Shown here: in pieces, positions 7,073 through 14,156 of the stretch
How positions within the stretch are numbered: the stretch's first letter is position 1
Layout of the letters: each line of letters starts with the position of its first letter
Assembly: GCA_964471945.1 (NCBI GenBank)
Contig: CAYYIJ010000059.1
Coordinates: 1 to 15,401 of the forward strand
Reading direction: 5' to 3'
Origin: JASEHD01 sp964471945
GTDB lineage: Bacteria; Bacteroidota; Ignavibacteria; UBA10030; SZUA-254
Length of the DNA: 15,401 nt
Made by a program: the position numbers and the translations under genes
The notes under the pieces: model-generated
The model's database searches: none
Seen by the model: only the letters and a program-made list of their open reading frames with translations
Told to the model about the DNA's origin: nothing

Positions 7073-7993
7073 CTAAGTAATAACTTCATCAAATTTAGAA
7101 AGGTCTCTAAACGCTCTGAAACGGTCAAGTATTTCAAAATAAGTTAAATCTTTGAATCTATCCAAACTAAACCGTTCAACACAAAACGATGCAAGTGTGC
7201 TGCCGTAGATTACAGCACGTTTTAAATTTTCATCCGAGAGATCATCGGTCTTTGCAATCCAACCAATGAAACCACCAGCAAATGTATCGCCTGCACCAGT
7301 TGGATCGTAAATATTCTCAAGCGGATAAGGTGGAGCGAAAAATATTGTGCTCGGTGTGATAAGCACAGCACCATGCTCACCTTTCTTAATGATAACGATT
7401 TTTGGTCCCATGTTGAGGATAGATTTCCCCGCACGTATAAGATTCGGTTCGTTTGTTAACTCCCTTATTTCGGCATCGTTTAAAATTAGAACATCAAGGA
7501 GTTTCAGAGTTTTTTTCAGTTCAGAATTTTTTCCCTTAATCCAAAAATTCATCGTGTCACCAATGACTAATCGCGGCTTCTCGATTTGCTCCAATACACA
7601 TTGCTGAAGAATTGGATCAATATTTCCAAGGCAAACGTACGTAGTTTTTCTATATGAATCTGGAATGATCGGTTTGAAATACTCAAAAACATTAAGATCG
7701 GTAAAAAGGGTGTCACGAACATTTAAATCGTAATGATACCTTCCACCCCATCGAAAGGTTTTTCCCCTTTTGATTACTTGCAGACCATCTAAATCTATAT
7801 CGCGATCGTTAAGAAATTTAATATGTTCGTCTCCGAAATCTCCACCCACAACACCGACAAGTCGGATGGGTGTTACAAAATAGCTAGCCGCTACCGAGAT
7901 AAATGTAGCCGACCCGCCCAAAACATTTTCTACTTTCCCAAAAGGTGTTTCGATTGTATCAAATGCAACCGAACCTATAACTAAAAGACTCAT
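7073..7993 (-). CDS. PfkB-family sugar/nucleoside kinase
   Basis: ATP-dependent kinase of the ribokinase/PfkB fold, 306 residues. The N-terminal strand MSLLVIGSVAFDTIETP is followed by the substrate-binding LGGSATFISVAASYF (25-39) and the di-glycine region GVVGGDFG (47-54). PfkB signature 2, DPTGAGDTFAGGF (230-242), contains the anion hole and catalytic base D236. NDAEIREL at 172-179 is the conserved NxxE-like region. The ATG at 7993 has AAGGA six nt upstream. It leads the operon with mtnA. The substrate cannot be read from the sequence: ribose, adenosine, cytidine or a methylthioribose-like sugar are all conceivable. The pairing with mtnA hints at a pentose-1-phosphate route, but that is inference. 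Confidence 0.85.
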   Translation of the reverse strand: MSLLVIGSVAFDTIETPFGKVENVLGGSATFISVAASYFVTPIRLVGVVGGDFGDEHIKFLNDRDIDLDGLQVIKRGKTFRWGGRYHYDLNVRDTLFTDLNVFEYFKPIIPDSYRKTTYVCLGNIDPILQQCVLEQIEKPRLVIGDTMNFWIKGKNSELKKTLKLLDVLILNDAEIRELTNEPNLIRAGKSILNMGPKIVIIKKGEHGAVLITPSTIFFAPPYPLENIYDPTGAGDTFAGGFIGWIAKTDDLSDENLKRAVIYGSTLASFCVERFSLDRFKDLTYFEILDRFRAFRDLSKFDEVIT

Positions 7994-8110
7994 GAAACTT
8001 CCTTTATGATGTATTGTTGATTGGAAATAATGTACAAAATGAGAAGTAAAAGTACAAGAATGCGTTTGACTCTAACTTGATGTAACCGATATCTGTACTA
8101 CTTGGACTGA

Positions 8111-8233
8111 AACTCGGTCAATATTGAAAGAAAACAAAAACTTTCTCTATCACTTCCTTTTGACCAATATTCTGATTATCTTCCTATCGGTTCTCTTGAA
8201 GATCCAGTTCGTCAATATATTTTAATGAGGTAA
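8111..8233 (+). pseudogene. Possible 3' remnant of a lost gene upstream of the SDR
   Basis: This is a 40-codon open stretch with no ATG/GTG/TTG start in its useful part. Its end looks protein-like (LPFDQYSDYLPIGSLEDP..., stop TAA at 8231-8233). The stop overlaps the SDR Shine-Dalgarno and lies 4 nt before the SDR ATG, exactly as the end of an upstream operon gene would. I do not recognise the family. Because the SDR itself is broken, a decayed upstream partner is plausible, but a chance open frame is not excluded. The rest of 7994-8237 holds only the leader of the divergent kinase operon. Confidence 0.25.
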
Positions 8234-8237
8234 TAAT

Positions 8238-8956
8238 ATGGATTTAGGGTTAAAATCAAAAATTGGAATAGTTACCGCTGCTAGCCAAGGGTTGGGCAAA
8301 GCGGCAGCAACATCGCTTGCACATGAAGGTGCAATAGTTTTAGTCTGCTCACGTAAGAAGAAAGCTATCGAGCAAGCGGCTAAAGAAATACACAGCCAAA
8401 CAGATGCGGATGTTATTCCAATCATATTCTTGTAAACAATGCTGGTGGACCACCAACTGGAGATATTCTCTCTGTATCTGAAGCTGAATGGGAAAAAGGA
8501 ATAGAGTTAACACTCAATAGCATGATACGCTTGACTCGTGAAGTACTACCACTGATGATACGACAAAAATGGGGACGGATTATCACAATCACTTCGATTG
8601 CAGGTAAACAACCTATCGACGATTTACTTATATCGTCTACCTTACGGCCTGGAATTCATGGACTCACAAAAGTTCTCTCAAATAAATTCGCCAAGTATAA
8701 TATCACCGTAAATACAATTTGTCCGGGGAATATCTTAACTAGTCGGCAAAAAGAATTGATGGAAGCACGATCTGCTAAACAAAAGATTTCAGAAAAAAAA
8801 TATTTAGAAGGAGTTATAAAAGATATACCTGCGGGCCGGCTCGGTAAACCCGAAGAAATTGGCAACACGATTGCTTTTCTTGCATCTGAGCAAGCTGGTT
8901 ATATAAATGGAGTGAATTTACTTGTCGATGGCGGTATGGCAAAAGGAATCTTTTAA
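8238..8956 (+). pseudogene. Short-chain dehydrogenase/reductase, broken by an internal deletion/frameshift
   Basis: Two pieces in different frames make up one NAD(P)-binding SDR. Piece 1 (8238-8435) has the nucleotide motif TAASQGLGKA near residues 13-22, EGAIVLVCSRKK, and then VIPI before it runs into TAA. Piece 2 begins in another frame at about 8423: ILVNNAGGPPTGDI, ITSIAGKQP with the serine, VNTICPGN, PAGRLGKPEEIGNTIAFLAS, and ends INGVNLLVDGGM. SDRs normally have about 25 residues between these parts (strand 3, helix and the D-V region), which are missing. Overall length, 719 nt, is one base short of a multiple of three. The classical YxxxK is replaced by S-S-T-L-R, as I recall for one SDR subfamily. 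The start at 8238 has GAGGT 7 nt upstream. The gene is probably non-functional. Confidence 0.8.
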
Positions 8957-8963
8957 GTTTTAG

Positions 8964-8998
8964 GATTTGAGATTTTAGATTTTAAATTATAGATTGAA
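8964..8998 (+). repeat. Degenerate heptamer tandem array (GATTTTA-like)
   Basis: Five 7-nt units run in phase: GATTTGA, GATTTTA, GATTTTA, AATTATA, GATTGAA. It lies in the 80-bp AT-rich gap between the broken SDR and the M1 peptidase. It may be low-complexity spacer DNA or a fragment of a heptameric repeat family. Confidence 0.4.
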
Positions 8999-9036
8999 AC
9001 ATATATTATTTTTTAAATTTTTGCATTGATATTAGT

Positions 9037-10692
9037 ATGAAAAATATTCCATCTCTCTTCTTGATATCTTTAATGAATATCTATTGTGTATCAAATCTAA
9101 CAGCAATACCAAATATTTCGATTAGTAATTACGACGTTACTCACTACGAACTTACCATCAAGCTTAATATGACACAGCAAACATTTGTTGGTAACAATTC
9201 TCTTACAGTTAATATAATTGAATCGACTCGTGACCTGATTCTTCATGCATCCAATCAAACATTGACTATCGATTCTATAATTCAATCAGGAGATAAGCTA
9301 AATTTTACTCATCAATCGAATCTTCTCACAATTCATCTCAGATCAATCATTAATCATCCATCATCTATCAAATTCACGATTTACTATCATGGTATCTCGG
9401 ACTTCAAAGGAAATTTCGAAGACGGAGGAATTTACTTTAGTTCCCACGATAAAGCTGCAACCTCCAGCCAACCTTTCTTTGCTCGCAAGTGGTTCCCCTG
9501 TAAGGATATACCAACCGACAAAGCAACAGCAAGCATAATTATTTCTGTCCCCGATACATTAACAGCCGTATCAACCGGTTTATTAAAAAATGTAAAGCAT
9601 AGTCATGGCTTTGCTACGTACCATTGGGCAACTAAATATCCGATCGCCACCTATTTAATCTCTTTTGCTGTGGCTCCTTATAAAATGTTTTCAGAAAACT
9701 ACAAATCGATCAATGGTAAAGAAATGAAAATATTGTATTACATCTATCCAGAAGATTCAATAAAGGCAAGAACCGATTTTATCAACACCACGAAAATATT
9801 ATCCTTCTTTGAACAGATATTCGGTGAGTATCCGTTCATTGACGAAAAATTCGGCTTTGCTGAAGTGGAGGGCGATATGACAATGGAGAACCAAACAATC
9901 TGCAGTATTCAGAGCAACATGTTCACTGGTGACCGCCAATATGAATTAACCTTCGCACATGAAGTTGCTCACCAATGGTTTGGTAATATGCTGACACCGG
10001 TAGATTGGCACCATACCTGGCTCAACGAGGGTTTCGCTACATTTGCAGAAGCGTTATACCTTGAACATCGCCGGGGTCGGGAAATATATCAAGAATACAT
10101 CAATAACATGATGTCAATGCCGCAAGGTACATACGCTGGCTCCGTTGTAGGTCAGAGCGATACTGCGTTTTGGGATTCTTTCTCACCTCGTCAATACTAC
10201 AAGGGAGCAATCGTTCTTCACATGCTGCGTAATATAATGAACGATAGTCTCTTTTTCCAAACTCTGAGAAATTATTTAAACGAAAAAAGATTTCGGTATC
10301 GGAGTGTTAGTACAGAAGATTTTATCACTAAATGCAATGAGACCTATGGACAATCACTAGATTGGTTTTTCAACCAATGGCTTTATTCATCTACAGATTC
10401 CATCGATCGTCCTGAATTAGAATATGAATGGAACACAATAAATATCGAAGATGGTTATGCTGTTAATCTCACTATCACGCAAAGTTCTTATTTGTACGTG
10501 AAATACCGTTTACCGCTACAAGTAAATATTACGGGAATCGATTCTGTCTATAATTTTACAATCATCGATAGCTCTGAAGTACAAAAGTTTTTATTCAAGA
10601 TTCCAGAAAAACCCGAAAGTCTTGAAATAAACAAGGACAAAGAAACATTTTGTATTATTAGAGAAAAAAGTAATTCGCCTAAGTCGGAATAG
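9037..10692 (+). CDS. Secreted M1-family zinc aminopeptidase
   Basis: Exported metallopeptidase that removes N-terminal residues from peptides, 551 residues. Residues 1-23 are a signal peptide. The N-terminal beta-saddle (about 30-215) ends at YPIATYLISFAVAPY. GDMTMENQT (279-287) takes the place of the GxMEN substrate motif. Zinc ligands are H308, H312 and E331, in HEVAHQWFG and WLNEGFATFAE, with the catalytic base E309. YYKG at 387-390 supplies the transition-state tyrosine. It stops soon after the helical part (to about 460) and a short beta domain, and lacks the large C-terminal domain of PepN. It has no T9SS tail, so a periplasmic location is likely. No Shine-Dalgarno precedes the ATG, and the leader is AT-rich. 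The downstream gene begins 19 nt after the stop. Confidence 0.93.
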   Translation: MKNIPSLFLISLMNIYCVSNLTAIPNISISNYDVTHYELTIKLNMTQQTFVGNNSLTVNIIESTRDLILHASNQTLTIDSIIQSGDKLNFTHQSNLLTIHLRSIINHPSSIKFTIYYHGISDFKGNFEDGGIYFSSHDKAATSSQPFFARKWFPCKDIPTDKATASIIISVPDTLTAVSTGLLKNVKHSHGFATYHWATKYPIATYLISFAVAPYKMFSENYKSINGKEMKILYYIYPEDSIKARTDFINTTKILSFFEQIFGEYPFIDEKFGFAEVEGDMTMENQTICSIQSNMFTGDRQYELTFAHEVAHQWFGNMLTPVDWHHTWLNEGFATFAEALYLEHRRGREIYQEYINNMMSMPQGTYAGSVVGQSDTAFWDSFSPRQYYKGAIVLHMLRNIMNDSLFFQTLRNYLNEKRFRYRSVSTEDFITKCNETYGQSLDWFFNQWLYSSTDSIDRPELEYEWNTINIEDGYAVNLTITQSSYLYVKYRLPLQVNITGIDSVYNFTIIDSSEVQKFLFKIPEKPESLEINKDKETFCIIREKSNSPKSE

Positions 10693-10711
10693 TCACTATC
10701 AAATAACTACA

Positions 10712-12091
10712 ATGATTCAAAACCAACCATCTGAATCGGTTGCCACACCCATCGGTAAAAATTTATCAATAGTCCAGATACATTGGCTGCTCGCGTTGAC
10801 TCTTTTCATCGCATTTACACTCCGAATCACTTCAATTTTTTATTTACAATTTTTCCCAACATCTGATGCATTCGAATTCCACACACTTGCGAAAAATCTT
10901 TCTGAGGGAAACGGATTCACCCTCGACAACATTCCGACTGCTTACAGAGCTCCTGGGTATCCACTGTTTCTTTCGATAATCTATAAACTATTTGGTCCGA
11001 ATATTCTAATCGGACAAATCGCACAAGCAGTTTTGGAAACACTTCAATGTTTCTTACTTTATCTAATGGGTAAATTTCTCCTATCATCCTTAGCCGGATT
11101 GATTACCGCTGGGTTTTGGGCAGCGTTTCCTGTTAGTGTTGTTCAATCTAATTTCTTGATGCCTGAACCGCTTTTCATTTTTTTAACGGGAACTGCTTTG
11201 ATAATTATTTTTTCAAAGTACTTCAAATCGTATACAGGAAAAATCTCCCTTGGCTTGATTGTCGGATGCGGTTCATTAATTAAGCCAATTTTTATTCTTG
11301 CTCCCTTATGTCTTTTTATTTGGATGATATTGAAGAAAACAGCCTTGAAGGAAACCATTCTTACGATTTCCATCGTTAGTGTCGTTGCCGTCCTTACTAT
11401 TTCGCCATGGCTAATAAGAAACATGTTGGTATTTAATAAACCATTGCTTTCATCTAACGGTGGTATCAATTTCTGGATCGGTAACAACGCCGATGCAACG
11501 GGTGGCTTTCGATTTCAGTCGGCCAATAATCCATTCGATAGCATATCTAATGAAATGGATCGCGACCGCATCGGATATCAATTAGGACTGAAATTCATTA
11601 AAGAACATCCAATCAAAGTTATCGCTTTGTTGCCTAAAAAACTTGCCTATCTTTTTTCTTCTGAGAGTCCTTATATAATTTCGTTAATCAACCGAGTCCC
11701 TCACTCACCATCAATAAAATATTCAACGCTTTACAGGGAAACTCCCGTCATCCTTCATATTATAATAAATATCCATTATTTATTTTTTATGATTATGGGA
11801 ATCGTAGGATTTCATTTCTTATCAATAAACAACCATCACGGATTTCAATTGATATTAATAATTATCGGATACTGGATCATTATTCATTTGATTTATTTTG
11901 GCAGTCATAGATTCCATTATCCACTAATGCCATTTTTTGTTCTTGCTACAACATCATTCCTAATACGTGAGAAAAAAACTCCACTCCCGACGGATCGTTA
12001 TAAAATCTTTTCTAGCGCGATATGTATTATTATTTTTCTATCTATCCTAATCGCCGAAGCGAACACAGTTATCATGCGTACTAATCTGTAA
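10712..12091 (+). CDS. GT39-like polyprenyl-phosphate glycosyltransferase, integral membrane
   Basis: 459-residue polytopic membrane protein of the ArnT/PMT (glycosyltransferase 39) superfamily. It would transfer a sugar from a polyprenyl-phosphate donor to lipid or protein on the outer face of the inner membrane. The first membrane helix spans about 25-45. The first periplasmic loop carries the acidic D52 (SDAFEFHTLAKNL) and YRAPGYPLF at 78-86, both family hallmarks. About ten further hydrophobic helices follow, with WLIRNMLVFNKPLLSSNGGINFWIGNN in a central loop (around 230-255). It has no recognisable Shine-Dalgarno, and its start 19 nt after the peptidase stop suggests coupling. Donor and acceptor are unknown; O-glycosylation of secreted proteins or lipid modification are both possible. 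Confidence 0.85.
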   Translation: MIQNQPSESVATPIGKNLSIVQIHWLLALTLFIAFTLRITSIFYLQFFPTSDAFEFHTLAKNLSEGNGFTLDNIPTAYRAPGYPLFLSIIYKLFGPNILIGQIAQAVLETLQCFLLYLMGKFLLSSLAGLITAGFWAAFPVSVVQSNFLMPEPLFIFLTGTALIIIFSKYFKSYTGKISLGLIVGCGSLIKPIFILAPLCLFIWMILKKTALKETILTISIVSVVAVLTISPWLIRNMLVFNKPLLSSNGGINFWIGNNADATGGFRFQSANNPFDSISNEMDRDRIGYQLGLKFIKEHPIKVIALLPKKLAYLFSSESPYIISLINRVPHSPSIKYSTLYRETPVILHIIINIHYLFFMIMGIVGFHFLSINNHHGFQLILIIIGYWIIIHLIYFGSHRFHYPLMPFFVLATTSFLIREKKTPLPTDRYKIFSSAICIIIFLSILIAEANTVIMRTNL

Positions 12092-12102
12092 CAGGCTTTT
12101 GC

Positions 12103-12131
12103 TTGAATTTTACCGAATACTTTGATATATT
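12103..12131 (+). promoter_or_regulatory. Candidate promoter for the DUF1573 pair
   Basis: TTGAAT (12103-12108), a 17-nt spacer and TATATT (12126-12131) match the sigma70 boxes at 4/6 and 5/6. Predicted transcription starts about 27 nt before the ATG at 12165, leaving room for GGAG at 12154-12157. The 67-bp gap after the glycosyltransferase is otherwise featureless. Confidence 0.45.
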
Positions 12132-12164
12132 TTAATAAGTAATGAATAACCATGGAGAATGATA

Positions 12165-12857
12165 ATGTATAAAAAAATTTTAATCATCCTAAGTATTAAT
12201 ATAATACTCGTTTTTACGCTATTTGCTCAACCTAAAATAAAAGCAATCCCAGGTACACAGCTCGAGCTCGGAGATCGCTTTCAGGGTCAAAAAGCTGAAC
12301 AAATTGTTACTTTTGTAAATGAGGGTACTGACACATTAATAATTTTAAATGTTAAAGCACAATGCGGATGCACCGCAACGCTATTAGATATGAAAGAGCT
12401 TGGACCTGCAGATTCAGCAAAATTATCAATCACTTTCAATACTGAAAATCAAGGTCCGGGGAAAGTTTCGAAACAAGTATACATAACATCGAATGATACC
12501 TCGAATCCCAAGCTTACCGTTACTTTTTCGGCAAACGTTGTCCAGGTACTTAAGGTCACACCTCAATACTTCACATTCGATAAGGCAATAGTGGATAGTG
12601 CGTTCACTAAAATAATTACTATAACAAATCCTTCAACAACCCAAGGAATAAAAATTTTATCGGTGAATACCAAATTCGAAAATCTCATAGTTACACTTAT
12701 GAAAAATACATTGATGCCTGGGGAAGAGACTCAGCTACAAGGATATTTCACTCCGACGAAAGCTGGAGCTAGCCAGGGAATAATCGAATTAACAACCGAT
12801 AATCCATTACAAAAACAATTGAACATTAGAGTTCATTCCTGGGTAAATAAAAGATAG
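12165..12857 (+). CDS. Exported DUF1573-domain protein (first of tandem pair)
   Basis: 230-residue exported protein. Residues 1-21 are a signal peptide ending LFA-QPK. The first Ig-like/ASH-type domain (about 24-125) is DUF1573 with its signature C67-G-C69-T in AQCGCTAT. It ends VTFSANVVQVLKVTP, leading into a second, Cys-free Ig-like domain (about 130-228) with GIIELTTDNP. DUF1573 proteins are frequent in Bacteroidota-type genomes and have no established biochemical role. An ATG six nt earlier (12159) is open but only one nt from GGAG, so 12165 (spacing 7) is preferred. The downstream paralogue follows after 11 nt. Confidence 0.88.
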   Translation: MYKKILIILSINIILVFTLFAQPKIKAIPGTQLELGDRFQGQKAEQIVTFVNEGTDTLIILNVKAQCGCTATLLDMKELGPADSAKLSITFNTENQGPGKVSKQVYITSNDTSNPKLTVTFSANVVQVLKVTPQYFTFDKAIVDSAFTKIITITNPSTTQGIKILSVNTKFENLIVTLMKNTLMPGEETQLQGYFTPTKAGASQGIIELTTDNPLQKQLNIRVHSWVNKR

Positions 12858-12868
12858 ATAATTACGGT

Positions 12869-13552
12869 ATGAAATTAATCATCAAACTGTTCTTATTAGA
12901 CATAATATTCTCAATCGTTCTTTTGTGCCAACCAAAAGTTTTTCTTGTTGGTAATTCGAATCTCGACTTTGGGGAGGTTACTAACTTCAGTGAAGTAACG
13001 CATTTGGTTACAATAAAAAATATTGGAAGCGATACACTTATTATATCAAACGTCGGTTCGAGCTGCGGTTGTACTGCCGCTTTGATGTCGAACGATCATA
13101 TCCCACCGGGTGACAGCGCGGCACTTTCAATTAAATTCGATGCTAAACAGTTTACTGGCAAAACCCATAAAACGGTTTCCCTCCAGACGAATGATACATC
13201 ACAACCTCGTATGGAAATTGGTTTTACTGCCAATGTTGTTCGACTTCTTGAGCTTATTCCCAATTATTTATTCCTTCGTACGGTTAAAGATTCAACAACT
13301 CATCAATCAATGACAATTAAGAATGTCGGAAAAGAAACTATAAAATTCCTTTCAGTTACTTCTTCATTAGATGAATTGGTAACTAATCTATCAGATAATG
13401 CGATCGAACCTGGTAAAGAAGTTACTCTAAACACAATGTTAAAACCCAAAACAAGTGGGACGATAAGCGGAAATATCGATGTCAAAACTGATCACCCAAA
13501 AATTCCATCTTTTAGTATTAGGATTTTTGCCTGGGCGAAAGAAGATAGTTAA
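12869..13552 (+). CDS. Exported DUF1573-domain protein (second of tandem pair)
   Basis: 227-residue paralogue of its upstream neighbour with the same two-domain plan. It has a signal segment at 1-20, a DUF1573 domain with C66-G-C68-T in SSCGCTAA, the matching ANVVRLLELIPNY junction near 121-133, and a second Ig-like domain ending GNIDVKTDHP. The pair clearly arose by duplication but has diverged widely. Here the signal segment ends VLLC-QPK where the first copy has TLFA-QPK, so lipidation of C20 is conceivable, although L at -1 fits a lipobox poorly. No strong Shine-Dalgarno is visible. It is co-transcribed with the first copy. Function unknown. Confidence 0.87.
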   Translation: MKLIIKLFLLDIIFSIVLLCQPKVFLVGNSNLDFGEVTNFSEVTHLVTIKNIGSDTLIISNVGSSCGCTAALMSNDHIPPGDSAALSIKFDAKQFTGKTHKTVSLQTNDTSQPRMEIGFTANVVRLLELIPNYLFLRTVKDSTTHQSMTIKNVGKETIKFLSVTSSLDELVTNLSDNAIEPGKEVTLNTMLKPKTSGTISGNIDVKTDHPKIPSFSIRIFAWAKEDS

Positions 13553-13560
13553 GTCAATCA

Positions 13561-13927
13561 ATGGAAAAATCGATTTTTATTTTCAACCGTTTCAAGAGTT
13601 TTTACAGAGTGGTTTACCAAGCAGTTAATAATATTAGATTCGGTATCGTTTATGCTCTTGATGAAGATTTAGACCTGAGTGCAGGTTTTTTATACAGATC
13701 CTGCTCTCACCCCGGACGAAACATGCACTGTGCTGTTCCCAAGCATTAGTTACGATGCGATAACAATTGGGACCGGATATAAAAGGTGTAATATTATTCT
13801 TGACAACGTTCTGGAATATCTCATCGGTAAAGAAAGAGAAATCACCGCTTCGACTGCCCACAACGTACCCGGCACACACAATATGAATATCTTTGCTGGA
13901 AGCTTCGGAATTGGATACGAATTTTAA
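13561..13927 (+). pseudogene. Remnant of a FadL/OmpP1-type outer-membrane transport protein
   Basis: This is the last 100-odd codons of a beta-barrel transporter for hydrophobic substrates, without the first roughly 300 codons expected for the family. Frame 1 gives NNIRFGIVYALDEDLDLSAGF. After a run of six T (13686-13691) the homology jumps frame and continues as TDPALTPDETCTVLFPSISYDAI...IGTGYK, then EYLIGKEREITASTAHNVPG, and ends FGIGYEF, with the terminal aromatic residue typical of outer-membrane barrels. Removing one T would restore a single frame. It starts only 8 bp after the DUF1573 stop, with no signal peptide and no Shine-Dalgarno. It is followed by an intact terminator, probably that of the ancestral gene. 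Confidence 0.75.
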
Positions 13928-13970
13928 GATGTTATTCAAACGCCATTAAAATAGTGATTTACAGAAGAAT

Positions 13971-14003
13971 CCCGTCTCCTGTTTCCAGAGACGGGTTTTT
14001 TTT
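13971..14003 (+). terminator. Intrinsic terminator
   Basis: Perfect 8-bp stem CCCGTCTC (13971-13978) / GAGACGGG (13988-13995) with a 9-nt loop, followed by eight T. It ends the DUF1573 - FadL-remnant unit, 44 nt after the remnant's stop, and separates it from ilvE. Confidence 0.93.
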
Positions 14004-14156
14004 ATATATTTCCTTCCCCTCATATCGCAACTTCTTGCCAAATGTATATTATGTTTGCATTGTCAACAAAAAAATATTATTATTAGATTGTTCCAACTAT
14101 CAAGGTTGCCCAGTTCTTCAATCTATTCCTCAAAATCACCTTATTTAGAAATGCTT

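Noticed and set aside
8118..8127. TCAATATTGA palindrome as an operator
   Set aside because: A 10-bp AT-rich palindrome is expected by chance here, and no second copy or promoter positioning supports it.
14055..14150. TTG-initiated N-terminal extension of ilvE (32 codons)
   Set aside because: The extension is low-complexity, has no Shine-Dalgarno and is absent from the family; the ATG at 14157 gives the usual length.
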